Assembly: GCA_017462565.1 (NCBI GenBank)
Contig: JAFTQW010000063.1
Span: 62,001-126,000, forward strand
DNA: 64,000 bases
Direction of reading: 5' to 3'
Source of the DNA: Ruminococcus sp.
GTDB taxonomy: Bacteria; Bacillota; Clostridia; Oscillospirales; Ruminococcaceae
Made by a program: the position numbers and the translations under genes. This document shows, in pieces, positions 36,236 to 45,601 of this stretch (its first letter is position 1; each line of letters begins with the position of its first letter). The notes below the pieces were generated by a model. That model saw only the letters and a list, made by a program, of their open reading frames with translations. It was not told the origin of the DNA and did no database searches.

Positions 36236-36769
36236 TTATTTCTTTTTTATTTTATATATAATTATTGGCTTTTTTCTGCCGATAAGTTCTTGTATATCTT
36301 TACAGCTTTTTGCTTCTGTACAATTATTGTAAACATTATAGCCTTCTATCCCATTTTCTTTACTAATGCAGAAAACAGTGTGTATTGACGACAAAAACGG
36401 TATTCCCGTCCAGAAAACAGCTATAAAGGCTCCGGCATTTCCGATAGTTCCTGTTTTTTCAGACTCAGCTCCGAAATGTTCAAGCGCTTTGCCGATTTTA
36501 TACGGATTGCACCCGAAAAATCCGAAAAGCATCCTGAACCGTTCCATAAAAAAAGCTATATCGCTCAGTTTCTGCGGAATCTCCAGATAAACGAGAGCAT
36601 TGTGAACCGCAATCACCTCGCATCCGTTGAAACTCATGGGACATATGCCGTAGCGATACCGTGAAACAGCTCCTCTGCCCTGACCGTTTATCATTTTTCC
36701 GGATTCGGTATGATCGGGAAGATTCTCATTATATTTCAGGTTATAAGTCTTTGTTCCTCTGATAAGCAT
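36236..36769 (-). CDS. Papain-like (C39-type) cysteine peptidase fold protein, cytoplasmic
   Basis: A 177-residue protein with no signal peptide or transmembrane helix. The segment FNGCEVIAVHNALVYL (Cys50) resembles the nucleophile helix of C39-like peptidases. His130 in SSIHTVFCI, followed by Asn148/149, would complete a Cys-His-Asn triad. It follows ruvB by one base and could be its operon mate. No precursor peptide or ABC exporter is nearby, so a bacteriocin-maturation role is not supported. The family assignment rests on motif pattern only. Confidence 0.6.
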   Translation of the reverse strand: MLIRGTKTYNLKYNENLPDHTESGKMINGQGRGAVSRYRYGICPMSFNGCEVIAVHNALVYLEIPQKLSDIAFFMERFRMLFGFFGCNPYKIGKALEHFGAESEKTGTIGNAGAFIAVFWTGIPFLSSIHTVFCISKENGIEGYNVYNNCTEAKSCKDIQELIGRKKPIIIYKIKKK

Positions 36770-36770
36770 T

Positions 36771-37829
36771 TCAGAAAGTGAGCTGTCCGCTGTCCTGAGC
36801 GGAATCCTGATCGTGTCTTACGATTCCGAGATGTTCATAAGCAAGCTTGGTCGCAACTCTTCCTCTCGGAGTTCTTCCAAGGAAGCCGAGCTGCATAAGG
36901 AAAGGCTCGCATACGTCCTCAAGCGTTACCGCCTCCTCGTTTATTGCCGAAGCAAGCGTTTCCAGACCGACAGGACCTCCGCCGTAGCCTTTGATTATCA
37001 TTTCAAGCATTCGTCTGTCAAGGCTGTCAAGTCCAAGCTCGTCTATATCGAGACGGCTTAAAGCGATAGAAGCTATATTTTTCGTAACTTGTCCGTTTCC
37101 CATAACATCAGCAAAATCACGCACTCTTTTAAGGAGTCGGTTTGCGATTCGGGGCGTACCTCTTGCTCTTCCGGCAATTTCCGCAGCCCCGTCCGTTTCG
37201 CAGGGAATACCGAGGATCATTGCGCTTCTTCTGATAATATCGGTAAGCTGATCGTTTGAATAAAGCTCAAGCCGCTGAATTACTCCGAAACGGTCACGAA
37301 GCGGAGCCGAAAGCTGTCCGGCACGTGTAGTCGCTCCGATAAGGGTAAACGGCTTCAGATCCATTCTTATCGAACGTGCCGAAGGGCCTTTGCCTATGAT
37401 TATATCAATGACTCTGTCTTCAAGCGCAGGGTAGAGAATTTCCTCAACCGCACGGGAAAGGCGGTGTATCTCGTCGATAAAAAGAACGTCGTTGTCGGAA
37501 AGGCTTGTAAGAAGCGAAACAAGATCGCCCGGTTTTTCGATAGCCGGACCTGTGGTCACACGGAGATTGACCCCAAGCTCATGAGCGATAACGGCTGAAA
37601 GAGTAGTTTTGCCAAGTCCGGGAGGACCGTATAAAAGGACGTGGTCGAGCGGCTCTCCTCTGCGCTTTGCGGCTTCGATATAAATTGCAAGGTTTTCCTT
37701 GACCTTATCCTGTCCGATATATTCATGAAGAGTCTGCGGACGCAGGCTAAGCTCAATATCGCTGTCCTCCTGAGTATTTTCAGGCGTAATAATTCTGGGA
37801 GCGAACTCCATATCCTCTGTCTGTATCAA
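36771..37829 (-). CDS. ruvB: Holliday junction branch migration ATPase RuvB
   Basis: A 352-residue AAA+ motor: Walker [10 protein letters not shown], Walker [12 protein letters not shown], sensor segment [19 protein letters not shown], arginine-finger-containing [17 protein letters not shown], and a C-terminal winged helix ending [15 protein letters not shown]. RuvB hexamers drive branch migration with RuvA. The TTG at 37829 is the probable start (CAGGAG 10 bp upstream). It is separated from ruvA by the SseB-like gene, an unusual insertion. Confidence 0.97.
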   Translation of the reverse strand: MIQTEDMEFAPRIITPENTQEDSDIELSLRPQTLHEYIGQDKVKENLAIYIEAAKRRGEPLDHVLLYGPPGLGKTTLSAVIAHELGVNLRVTTGPAIEKPGDLVSLLTSLSDNDVLFIDEIHRLSRAVEEILYPALEDRVIDIIIGKGPSARSIRMDLKPFTLIGATTRAGQLSAPLRDRFGVIQRLELYSNDQLTDIIRRSAMILGIPCETDGAAEIAGRARGTPRIANRLLKRVRDFADVMGNGQVTKNIASIALSRLDIDELGLDSLDRRMLEMIIKGYGGGPVGLETLASAINEEAVTLEDVCEPFLMQLGFLGRTPRGRVATKLAYEHLGIVRHDQDSAQDSGQLTF

Positions 37830-37853
37830 TTTAAAAAAACTCCTGAATAAATT

Positions 37854-38588
37854 TTATTTTTCAAAATAGCGCTTTTTTCTGACATAAAAAGGCTCGACCG
37901 TCTCCGCAGCTTTTTTGCCCATATCCTGCTCGTAGCTTATAAAGCAGAGATGCTCGTTATGCTTGACCGTCTTTGAGAGATATTTTGAAAGCGGAACGAA
38001 AAGCTTTCTTGTGCTTCCGAGCATATCGAGAACCATAAGTATCTGCGGTTTTTCACAGCCTTTTATCATCTCCATAATAAACGCTCTGTCAACATTAGGC
38101 TGTTTTGAGAGAAATTTGCTTGCCGCTTTTGTTATATGCGAAACAGAATGTTCAACAGGACGGTAAGAGATTATATCGGCTTCGTTATAAGAAATCGCCT
38201 TGATTTTGAGGTTTCTTGCAACCATAAGTATGCTCTTTATTTCCTGCGACGAGAATTCCTTGCCGTAAGAATTCGGATTCAGAACGGCTGAAACGGACTG
38301 GATAAGGTCGAAAAGTCTGAGACAGTTGATTTTATAGCAGTCAACATAACGCTTTGCAAACTGCTGGAGCGCACGATAGCTTGTGAAAAACGGGATAAAC
38401 ATATCGCCGTCAGGATTCTGAGTTGTAACAAGCTCCAGCTGGATTCCGCCCTCGGCTCTTCCTCTCTCCTGTTTCACCGGATTTTTGCAGATAACGTACA
38501 CATCGCTTTTAATAAGCGTCTGTAAAAAAACGGAACGCTGCGCAGGGTCTTTAATTGCCGCTTTCAGTAATTCATCAAGATTCATCAT
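37854..38588 (-). CDS. SseB-like protein between ruvA and ruvB
   Basis: A 244-residue soluble protein. The N-terminal ~120 residues (SDVYVICKNP, then DMFIPFFTSYRALQQFA) resemble the SseB N-terminal domain. The C-terminal part (IMEMIKGCEKPQILMVLDM, then YLSKTVKHNEHLCFISYEQ) is consistent with an SseB C-terminal region. The biochemical function of the family is unknown. Gaps are 24 bp to ruvB and 25 bp to ruvA, so it is co-transcribed with the branch-migration genes. Confidence 0.7.
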   Translation of the reverse strand: MMNLDELLKAAIKDPAQRSVFLQTLIKSDVYVICKNPVKQERGRAEGGIQLELVTTQNPDGDMFIPFFTSYRALQQFAKRYVDCYKINCLRLFDLIQSVSAVLNPNSYGKEFSSQEIKSILMVARNLKIKAISYNEADIISYRPVEHSVSHITKAASKFLSKQPNVDRAFIMEMIKGCEKPQILMVLDMLGSTRKLFVPLSKYLSKTVKHNEHLCFISYEQDMGKKAAETVEPFYVRKKRYFEK

Positions 38589-38613
38589 AATATTTTCTTC
38601 CCTTCTGTATGTA

Positions 38614-39237
38614 TTATTTTAAATTTTTTGAGGTCATAAGCCTTAAAGTTTCTTTTATGAGATCCTGAGTACTCATTTCAGGATCGAGCTTGCGGAGAAC
38701 CGAGGCGGCTTCGCCCTGTGAATATCCGAGAACCATCAGGGCTTCAAGAGCTTCCGTTACGGAGTTTGAAGCTCCTGCGCCGGAAACGTCCGGATAGCCG
38801 GAATTGTCCTGGGATATTGTTCCACCGATAGATTCCGACGATATCTTATCTTTCAGCTCAAGGACTATTCTCTGAGCAGTTTTTGCGCCGATACCCTTTG
38901 TTTTGGTAAACGCCTTGCTGTCGCCGGAGGCCACAAAAAATGCAAATTTCTCCGGAGTCATATCCGATAATATTGATATTGCCGCTTTGGGTCCTACTCC
39001 TGAAACGGAGATAAGAAGCCTGAAGCAGCTAAGCTCCTGCTGGGAAGCAAAACCGAACAGCTCGACATTATCCTCACGGACGTAAAGATAAGTATAAAGC
39101 ATAGCTTCGCTGCCTATCTCTCCGATATGAGAGACTGTGTTATAAGATGTTCTGCATCCGTAGCCGACTCCGCCGCATTCTATAACGACAAGTCCAAGCT
39201 CTTTTACTGTTATTTTTCCTTTTAAACTGTAAATCAT
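38614..39237 (-). CDS. ruvA: Holliday junction DNA-binding protein RuvA
   Basis: A 207-residue protein of normal length. The N-terminal OB fold begins MIYSLKGKI. Two helix-hairpin-helix motifs are seen (LLISVSGVGPKAAISIL and FTKTKGIGAKTAQRIVLELK). A flexible linker with SGAGAS leads to the C-terminal RuvB-binding domain (EALMVLGYSQGEAASVLRKL). AAAGGA precedes the ATG. It tetramerises on the junction and loads RuvB. Confidence 0.97.
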   Translation of the reverse strand: MIYSLKGKITVKELGLVVIECGGVGYGCRTSYNTVSHIGEIGSEAMLYTYLYVREDNVELFGFASQQELSCFRLLISVSGVGPKAAISILSDMTPEKFAFFVASGDSKAFTKTKGIGAKTAQRIVLELKDKISSESIGGTISQDNSGYPDVSGAGASNSVTEALEALMVLGYSQGEAASVLRKLDPEMSTQDLIKETLRLMTSKNLK

Positions 39238-39262
39238 TTTTTATTTTCCTTTGCTGAAATTT

Positions 39263-39748
39263 TTATCCGAAGCGTGTGCTGTGACCATGACATATAGCTA
39301 TAGCAAGAGCGTCGGCAGCGTCGTCGGGCTTTGGTATCTGAGCAAGACCGAGAAGCCGTTTGGTCATTTCCATAACCTGCATTTTCTCAGCCTTTCCGTA
39401 TCCGACTACCGACTGCTTTACCTGAAGCGGAGTATATTCCGAAACGGGAATTCCTCTTTTTGCCGCTGAAAGAACGGTAACTCCCCTTGCCTGAGCAACA
39501 TCAATGGCAGTTTTCTGATTCGACGTAAAATAAAGACGCTCTATAGCCATACATTCCGGACGGAACTTTTCAAAGATGAATTCGATATCATCGTGAATAG
39601 CTTTAAGCCGCTCCGGAAAAGGCGTATTCGCTTCTGTGAGAACTGCTCCGTATTCAATTGGAGCAAAATTTATCCCATCGTAATCAAGAACTCCGAATCC
39701 GACAATTGCATAGCCGGGATCTATTCCTAAAATTCTTATTTTTTTCAT
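39263..39748 (-). CDS. ruvC: Crossover junction endodeoxyribonuclease RuvC
   Basis: A 161-residue resolvase. It has the RNase H-like start RILGIDPGYAIVGFG (first catalytic Asp), the acidic residue in CMAIERLYF and the terminal acidic pair in PDDAADALAIAICH. It cleaves Holliday junctions after RuvAB branch migration. It is first in the ruvC-ruvA-(SseB)-ruvB order, expressed from the promoter at 39799-39828. Confidence 0.97.
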   Translation of the reverse strand: MKKIRILGIDPGYAIVGFGVLDYDGINFAPIEYGAVLTEANTPFPERLKAIHDDIEFIFEKFRPECMAIERLYFTSNQKTAIDVAQARGVTVLSAAKRGIPVSEYTPLQVKQSVVGYGKAEKMQVMEMTKRLLGLAQIPKPDDAADALAIAICHGHSTRFG

Positions 39749-39798
39749 TATTTATCCTTAAAATCAAATAGATATACCTTTTCACTATATTCCATATT

Positions 39799-39828
39799 AT
39801 TATATCACAAAAGCATTGCCGTTTGCAA
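39799..39828 (-). promoter_or_regulatory. Promoter of the ruvCAB operon
   Basis: Minus-strand TTGCAA (39823-39828), an 18 bp spacer ending in an extended TGA, and TATAAT (39799-39804). It lies about 50 bp upstream of ruvC. No SOS box was recognised in the short leader. Confidence 0.65.
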
Positions 39829-39848
39829 TATATTTATTCCATTTTTTC

Positions 39849-39877
39849 TTGATTTTTATAAAAAAATCTGTTATACT
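39849..39877 (+). promoter_or_regulatory. Promoter of pheA
   Basis: TTGATT (39849-39854), a 17 bp spacer and TATACT (39872-39877), about 100 bp upstream of the pheA start and divergent from the ruvC promoter. The ~95 nt leader shows no T-box or clear terminator hairpin. Confidence 0.65.
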
Positions 39878-39975
39878 ATATTGTGGCAGTTTCTGCTGGC
39901 TGAAATTTCACATTAAAAATTTTCTCTTTCGGCTTTCAGAGACGTTTTTACTGATTTATTACGGAGGATTTTTTA

Positions 39976-41103
39976 ATGGATTTACAGCAGCTTCGCAATG
40001 GAATTGACGATATTGACAGTGAAATACTTTCCCTTTTTATGAAAAGAATGAAGCTCTGCAAAGAAGTTGCGGATTATAAAAAGCTTCATGATCTGCCCGT
40101 TTTCCAAGGCGGAAGAGAACAGCAGGTCATCGACCGTATAAAGGCTCTTACAGCTTCGCCCGAGCTTGAAAACGGCACAGCCGCTCTTTTCACGACTATC
40201 ATGGATATAAGCAAGATTCTTCAGAACCGCACTATTCTTGCGGAAACGACAGACTATACGCTTATTCCGACCGATTTTGAAAATGCAGCCAGAATCGGAT
40301 GTCAGGGAACTTCCGGAGCAAATTCCGAAACGGCGGCAAGAATGATTTTCGGCGATAAGAATATAACGTTCTATGATACTTTTGAGGACGTTTTTAAAGC
40401 GGTTCAGTCCGGCGAACTCGATTACGGCATTTTGCCTTTTCATAATTCAACAGCAGGTTCGGTCAACAGCACATACGACCTTATGTCGGAATACTGCGTT
40501 TACATAGTCAAGGAAGTCATCGTTGAGATCAACCATTGTCTCGCCGCCAAAGAGAATATTCCGGTTTCGGAAATAAGTTGCGTTTATTCTCATCCACAGG
40601 CTCTTGCTCAGTGCGGAGATTTTATCTCGGACAACGCTCTTAAAACAGCCGAATACGGCAACACTGCAACTGCGGCTGAAATGGTTGCCTCAAGCAATAA
40701 AGACGAAAAACTTGCAGCAGTATGCTCGATCGAGTGCGCCGAAAAGCTCGGGCTGAAAATTCTTGCCGAGAATATCGCCGACTGCTCTGTGAACCGCACT
40801 AAATTTGTCTGTATTTCACGCAATATGGAATCTGATAAGGACTCCGACGCTTTTTCCGTTATGATGAAGATCCCGCATACCGAGGGAAGCCTTTGCCGGC
40901 TGCTGACTAAATTTTATGTAAACGGAATAAATCTTCTCAGAATCGAAAGCAGACCTGTTCGTGACGGAAGCTTCGACGTTCTGTTTTATATTGATTTCAG
41001 CGGAAAAATCACCGACGACGTCGTTCAGGCAACTCTGCGTGACCTTAAAGAAAATCTCGAATATTTCCGTCTTCTCGGAACTTTTAAAAGCGAAGCAGCG
41101 TGA
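39976..41103 (+). CDS. pheA: Bifunctional chorismate mutase / prephenate dehydratase
   Basis: A 375-residue protein. The N-terminal chorismate mutase (about 1-85) begins LQQLRNGIDDIDSEILSLF and has MKRMKLCKEVADYK. The prephenate dehydratase domain (about 108-285) has GCQGTSGANSE, FHNSTAGSVNSTYDL and the NRTKFVCIS motif. A C-terminal ACT domain (about 295-375) should bind phenylalanine for feedback inhibition; its ESRP motif is visible in RIESRPV. It converts chorismate to phenylpyruvate. GGAGGA precedes the ATG. Its stop codon lies within the first copy of a ~71 bp direct repeat. Confidence 0.95.
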   Translation: MDLQQLRNGIDDIDSEILSLFMKRMKLCKEVADYKKLHDLPVFQGGREQQVIDRIKALTASPELENGTAALFTTIMDISKILQNRTILAETTDYTLIPTDFENAARIGCQGTSGANSETAARMIFGDKNITFYDTFEDVFKAVQSGELDYGILPFHNSTAGSVNSTYDLMSEYCVYIVKEVIVEINHCLAAKENIPVSEISCVYSHPQALAQCGDFISDNALKTAEYGNTATAAEMVASSNKDEKLAAVCSIECAEKLGLKILAENIADCSVNRTKFVCISRNMESDKDSDAFSVMMKIPHTEGSLCRLLTKFYVNGINLLRIESRPVRDGSFDVLFYIDFSGKITDDVVQATLRDLKENLEYFRLLGTFKSEAA

Positions 41104-41267
41104 CGCTGCACCCAATCACGAAGTTACTGCCCACAAAAGGTGTCAAAACACTTCGCTCGGGGTTTACTTTAAATAAATAATGCAATTACAAATTAAAGCG
41201 TGACGCTGCACCCAATCACGAAGTTACTGCCCACAAAAGGTGTCAAAACACTTCGCTTGTGGTTTAC
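41097..41267. repeat. 71 bp direct repeat, two copies offset by exactly 100 bp
   Basis: Copies at 41097-41167 and 41197-41267 are identical except for two bases (41158 and 41160 against 41258 and 41260). The first copy begins within the last codons of pheA and supplies its stop. Each ends in GGTTTAC; the 29 bp between them is AT-rich. There are only two units, so it is not a CRISPR array. Confidence 0.85.
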
Positions 41268-41269
41268 AA

Positions 41270-41570
41270 TAATAACAGGATTCCAAAGGGTGACTCCCCA
41301 CAGTGTGGGGAGATGTCGGCTTGCCGACAGAGGGGACGGGCGCCTGTTAGGCGAATATCCCTTTGGTCGGGTCAAGGGCAGACAGTCCTTGTGGGGTATC
41401 GGGGCAAAGCCCCGTAAAAAGACAGCGTGAGGTAAACAAAAAGACTAAGAACTAACACCTTTCTAAAAATGAAAGTAAAACATACTTCACGCTGTCCCAA
41501 AGTAACCGATACCATTCCGGCTGTTCTTGTGAGCGCAGAGCGAACACGCTGTAAACTATCCCTGAGCAAC
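41270..41570. repeat. Modular palindromic repeat R7 upstream of metH
   Basis: It contains GGATTCCAAAGGGTG, CCCCACAGTGTGGGG, TGTCGGCTTGCCGACA, a CCCTTTGG block, GGGGCAAAGCCCC, the ACAGCGTGAGG / TTCACGCTGTCC pair (41410-41420 and 41486-41497), and a GTGAGCGCAGAGCGAACACG block (41528-41547). The 555 bp pheA-metH gap is thus almost entirely repeats. I found no cobalamin or SAM riboswitch in it. Confidence 0.75.
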
Positions 41571-41658
41571 CTAATGCATACGCTTGCAATTCACAGCCGA
41601 TTAACTGCCCTAATGTCATATTTTTTATTACAGACCATATCAGGAGGATATCATTGCC

Positions 41659-44040
41659 ATGTCTGATAAATTCTATTCCCTTCTCGAAAAAAATGAATTT
41701 GTTTTTCTCGACGGAGGTATGGGAACTATGCTCCAGTCTTTCGGAATCGAAACCGAACACGTTCCGGAGCTTCTCAATCTCACAAATCCGGAAGCCATAA
41801 TGAAAATTCACCGCCTTTACATCGAAAGCGGTTCAGATATTATCTATGCCAACACTTTCGGCGCAAACCGATATAAGCTTGCAAAATGCGGTCATTCCAC
41901 GGAAGAAATAGTCGGAGCTGCCGTGAGCAACGCCCGTACCGCCGCCGGAGACAAAGCTCTTGTCGCTCTTGATATCGGCCCTATCGGACAGCTTCTCGAA
42001 CCGGCAGGAACTCTTAAATTCGAGGACGCTTACAATTGCTACAAGGAAGTCGTACTCGCCGGAAAAGACGCCGATATTATCGTCATTGAAACTATGACCG
42101 ACCTTTACGAAGTCAAAGCGGCTCTGCTTGCCGCTAAGGAAAACTCCGATAAGCCTGTTCTGGTCACTATGACCTTTGAAGAGAATATGCGTACATTTAC
42201 AGGCGTTTCGCCGGAATGCATGACCGCCGTTCTTGAAGGTCTCGGCGCTGACGCAATAGGAGTGAACTGCTCGCTTGGTCCGGAGGAGCTTTTTCCGGTT
42301 CTTGAACGCATTTGTTCGCTCACAACTTTGCCTGTTATTGCAAAGCCCAACGCAGGTCTGCCCGATCCTGTAACGAACGAATACAGCGTCGCTCCGGACG
42401 ACTTTGCCGCAAGCGCACTGAAGCTTGCAGGCGCAGGAGTTGCAATATTCGGCGGATGCTGCGGAACTACACCCGCTCATATCCGCAAAATGACCGAAGT
42501 TCTTACAGGAATCAAACGAAAGCAGCGTAATATTACAAGAAAATCCGGAGTTTGTTCCGCTGTGAACTACGTTGAAATAAATCAGCCGAGAGTTATCGGC
42601 GAAAGAATAAATCCTACAGGAAAAAAACGCTTTAAAGAAGCTCTTCTCGCAAACGATATCGACTATATTCTCGGTCAGGCTGTCGAACAGATACACGCCG
42701 GAGCTGAAATTCTCGACGTAAATGTCGGACTTCCCGGAATCGACGAAAAAGCCATGATGATAAACGCTGTCAAGGCCATTCAGGGAATTTGCGATACTCC
42801 GCTCCAGCTCGATTCTACCATTCCCGAAGTCCTCGAAGCCGGACTGCGTGTGTATAACGGAAAACCTATCGTCAACTCTGTAAACGGAGAAGATGAATCC
42901 CTTGAAGCTATTCTGCCGATTGTCAAAAAATACGGAGCCGCCGTTGTCGGTCTTGCTCTTGATAAAGGCGGAATCCCCAAAACTGCGGAGGGAAGATTCG
43001 CTATCGCCGAAAAGATACTGAAAAGAGCCATGGACTATGGCATTCCCCGTGAGGACGTTTTCATCGACTGCCTCACTCTTACCGCTTCCGCTGAACAGGA
43101 CGGAGTTATGGAAACGCTCAATGCTCTTCACAGAGTTAAAACCGAACTTGGACTAAAAACGGTCCTCGGTGTTTCAAACATTTCCTTTGGTCTGCCGAAC
43201 CGTGAGCTTATTACCCGAACTTTCCTTACAATGGCGCTCCACAGCGGTCTTGATCTGCCGATCATAAATCCTAACGTTGATTCGATAATCGGAGCGGTAA
43301 GAGCATATCGTCTCCTAGCCGGAATAGATCGAAATTCAACCGATTTCATAAGCGTTTACGCTCAGGACGGAGCTGCCCCAGCTTCTAAAACTGCTCCGCT
43401 GCCTGCACAGGATAAAGGAACTCCCGATTTAATATATGCGGTCGAAAACGGACTGAAAAACGACGCAGTCAAAGCTGCTGAAGAACTTCTCGGAAGCGTT
43501 GACGCTATGGAAATACTCAACGGATACCTTATTCCTGCCCTCGATTCAGCCGGAGCAAAATTTGAAAAGGGAAAAATATTCCTCCCGCAGCTCATTCTCA
43601 CTGCCGGAGCAGCTCAGGCTTGCTTTGAGGTAATAAAACAGAAGCTCTCGGCGAGCGGTTCCGAGAGCGTTTCAAAGGGCAAGGTAGTTCTTGCGACGGT
43701 CAAAGGTGACATTCACGATATCGGCAAGAATATCGTTAAAGTCCTTCTTGAAAGCTACGGTTTTACGGTTATCGACCTTGGAAAAGACGTTGACCCCAAG
43801 CTTGTTCTCGAAGCGGCTGTGCAGCATCAGGTTAAGCTGGTCGGACTTTCTGCACTGATGACTACTACTCTCGGCGCTATGGCTGACACAATCGCTCTCC
43901 TGAACAAGGAATATCCCGACTGCAAAACCGTTGTCGGCGGAGCTGTTTTAACGGAATCCTATGCCAAGCAGATAAACGCTGATTTCTACGCAAAGGACGC
44001 TAAACAGACGGTGGATATCGCTTCAGAATTACTGACATGA
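41659..44040 (+). CDS. metH: Cobalamin-dependent methionine synthase without reactivation domain
   Basis: A 793-residue protein. The homocysteine-binding barrel (about 1-290) has zinc cysteines in GVNCSLGP and FGGCCGTTPAHI. The pterin-binding barrel (about 305-560) has GERINPTGKKRFKEA and ILDVNVGLPG. The B12-binding cap (about 590-670) is followed by the B12 domain with the cobalt-ligand motif DIHDIGKNI. The ~300-residue SAM-binding activation domain of E. coli MetH is absent, as in many clostridia, where a separate protein reactivates the cofactor. AGGAGG lies 11 bp before the ATG. It makes methionine from homocysteine and methyl-tetrahydrofolate. Confidence 0.95.
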   Translation: MSDKFYSLLEKNEFVFLDGGMGTMLQSFGIETEHVPELLNLTNPEAIMKIHRLYIESGSDIIYANTFGANRYKLAKCGHSTEEIVGAAVSNARTAAGDKALVALDIGPIGQLLEPAGTLKFEDAYNCYKEVVLAGKDADIIVIETMTDLYEVKAALLAAKENSDKPVLVTMTFEENMRTFTGVSPECMTAVLEGLGADAIGVNCSLGPEELFPVLERICSLTTLPVIAKPNAGLPDPVTNEYSVAPDDFAASALKLAGAGVAIFGGCCGTTPAHIRKMTEVLTGIKRKQRNITRKSGVCSAVNYVEINQPRVIGERINPTGKKRFKEALLANDIDYILGQAVEQIHAGAEILDVNVGLPGIDEKAMMINAVKAIQGICDTPLQLDSTIPEVLEAGLRVYNGKPIVNSVNGEDESLEAILPIVKKYGAAVVGLALDKGGIPKTAEGRFAIAEKILKRAMDYGIPREDVFIDCLTLTASAEQDGVMETLNALHRVKTELGLKTVLGVSNISFGLPNRELITRTFLTMALHSGLDLPIINPNVDSIIGAVRAYRLLAGIDRNSTDFISVYAQDGAAPASKTAPLPAQDKGTPDLIYAVENGLKNDAVKAAEELLGSVDAMEILNGYLIPALDSAGAKFEKGKIFLPQLILTAGAAQACFEVIKQKLSASGSESVSKGKVVLATVKGDIHDIGKNIVKVLLESYGFTVIDLGKDVDPKLVLEAAVQHQVKLVGLSALMTTTLGAMADTIALLNKEYPDCKTVVGGAVLTESYAKQINADFYAKDAKQTVDIASELLT

Positions 44041-44049
44041 TAAAAATAA

Positions 44050-44082
44050 GGACGAACCTGTTTTTACGGTTCGTCCTTTTTT
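44050..44082. terminator. Bidirectional terminator between metH and glyS
   Basis: GGACGAACC (44050-44058) / GGTTCGTCC (44068-44076) followed by T6, with an A-run on the other side giving a T-run on the minus strand. It serves the convergent metH and glyS genes. Confidence 0.85.
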
Positions 44083-44111
44083 ATACTATTACTTTGCCTG
44101 ATCTATTTTAA

Positions 44112-45518
44112 TCAGAATGCCATTTTTGCTTCAAGATAAGCAGCAAGATCGTCAATAGCAACACGCTCCTGCTGCATTGTATCACGGTCACGGACAGTCA
44201 CGCAGTTGTCCTTTTCAAGAGTATCGAAGTCGTAAGTAATGCAGAAAGGAGTTCCGATCTCGTCCTGACGGCGGTATCTCTTGCCGATAGTACCTGTTTC
44301 GTCAAAGTCAACCATGAACTTCTCTGAAAGCATCTCGTAAACTTCCTCAGCCTTTGGAGTAAGCTTCTTTACAAGCGGAAGAACAGCGCACTTGAACGGC
44401 GCAAGAGCCGGATGGAAACGCATAACGGTTCTTGTTTCTTTCTTCTCGTTGCCGTTTTTGTCAACGGAAGTAAGCTCTTCCTCGTCGTAAGCTTCCGTAA
44501 CGATAGAGAGGAAAAGTCTTTCAACGCCGAGAGAAGGCTCGATAACGTACGGAATGTACTTTTCATTTGTTTCCGGATCGAAGTATTCAAGAGACTTTCC
44601 GCTGGTATTGATATGCTGTGTGAGATCGTAGTCTGTTCTGTCGGCTACACCCCAAAGCTCGCCCCAGCCGAACGGGAAGAGGTACTCGAAGTCCGTCGTA
44701 GCCTTTGAATAGAAGCAAAGCTCCTCTGCGGAATGGTCTCTGAGACGGATATTTTCTTCTTTGAGTCCGAGACTGAGGAGGAAGTTCTTGCAGAAGCTTC
44801 TCCAGTAGCTGAACCACTCGAGGTCTGTACCCGGCTTGCAGAAGAATTCAAGCTCCATCTGCTCGAATTCACGTACACGGAAGATAAAGTTTCCGGGAGT
44901 GATTTCGTTTCTGAAAGATTTTCCGACCTGAGCAACGCCGAAAGGAACCTTCTTACGGGTAGTTCTCTGAATGTTTGCAAAGTTTACAAAAATACCCTGA
45001 GCTGTCTCCGGACGAAGATAAAGTTCGGATTTGCTGTCCTCGGTAACGCCCTGGAAAGTCTTGAACATAAGGTTGAACTGACGGATATCGGTGAAATTAT
45101 GCTTTCCGCAGTTCGGGCAGGCAATTTCATGTTCTTTTATATAGTCCATCATCTGTTCATTAGTCCAGCCGGCAACGTTAGTTCCGTCGAAATCCTCGAT
45201 AAGATTGTCTGCACGGTGACGTGTTTTACATTCCTTACAGTCCATAAGAGGATCGGAGAATCCGCCGATATGTCCGGAAGCCACCCATGTCTGAGGATTC
45301 ATAAGGATAGCGCTGTCAAGACCAACGTTATACTTGTTTTCCTGAACGAATTTTTTCAGCCATGCTTTTTTTATATTGTTTTTCAGCTCAACTCCAAGAG
45401 GACCGTAGTCCCACGTATTGGCAAGACCGCCGTAAATTTCAGAACCGGGATATACAAAACCCTTGGATTTACAAAGGTCAACAATTTTGTCCATTACTTT
45501 TTCATTATTTTTCAGCAT
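44112..45518 (-). CDS. glyS: Glycyl-tRNA synthetase (dimeric, single-chain type)
   Basis: A 468-residue class II synthetase of the alpha2 type (GlyQS). It has the N-terminal motif 1 region [20 protein letters not shown], zinc-binding pairs CKECKTRH and CPNCGKHNF, motif 2 [20 protein letters not shown], motif 3 [12 protein letters not shown], and a C-terminal anticodon-binding domain ending with [17 protein letters not shown]. It charges tRNA-Gly. The leader from its promoter (45553-45581) to the ATG is only about 30 nt, too short for a T-box. Confidence 0.97.
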   Translation of the reverse strand: MLKNNEKVMDKIVDLCKSKGFVYPGSEIYGGLANTWDYGPLGVELKNNIKKAWLKKFVQENKYNVGLDSAILMNPQTWVASGHIGGFSDPLMDCKECKTRHRADNLIEDFDGTNVAGWTNEQMMDYIKEHEIACPNCGKHNFTDIRQFNLMFKTFQGVTEDSKSELYLRPETAQGIFVNFANIQRTTRKKVPFGVAQVGKSFRNEITPGNFIFRVREFEQMELEFFCKPGTDLEWFSYWRSFCKNFLLSLGLKEENIRLRDHSAEELCFYSKATTDFEYLFPFGWGELWGVADRTDYDLTQHINTSGKSLEYFDPETNEKYIPYVIEPSLGVERLFLSIVTEAYDEEELTSVDKNGNEKKETRTVMRFHPALAPFKCAVLPLVKKLTPKAEEVYEMLSEKFMVDFDETGTIGKRYRRQDEIGTPFCITYDFDTLEKDNCVTVRDRDTMQQERVAIDDLAAYLEAKMAF

Positions 45519-45552
45519 TTTTATTTACCTCATTTCAATGATGTTATCTATT

Positions 45553-45581
45553 ATTGTACGTTATATTACAGAAAATGTCAA
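45553..45581 (-). promoter_or_regulatory. Promoter of glyS
   Basis: Minus-strand consensus TTGACA (45576-45581), a 17 bp spacer and TACAAT (45553-45558). Confidence 0.75.
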
Positions 45582-45601
45582 GTGCCTGAAAAAGTTTTTT
45601 C

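Noticed and set aside
36236-36769. Bacteriocin-maturation peptidase
   Set aside because: The C39-like motif is present, but there is no ABC transporter domain, precursor peptide or export gene next to it.
41097-41267. CRISPR array
   Set aside because: Only two repeat units, each ~71 bp, with a single AT-rich interval; no cas gene is nearby.
41104-41658. Cobalamin or SAM riboswitch upstream of metH
   Set aside because: No B12-box or SAM-I core motif was found; the interval is made of direct repeats and palindromes.
41833-43131. 432-codon open frame on the minus strand opposite metH
   Set aside because: It lies entirely antisense to an unambiguous metH, has no homology or RBS, and arises from codon bias in the real gene.
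45519-45552. T-box upstream of glyS
   Set aside because: A consensus promoter lies about 35 bp from the start codon and no T-box sequence is present.
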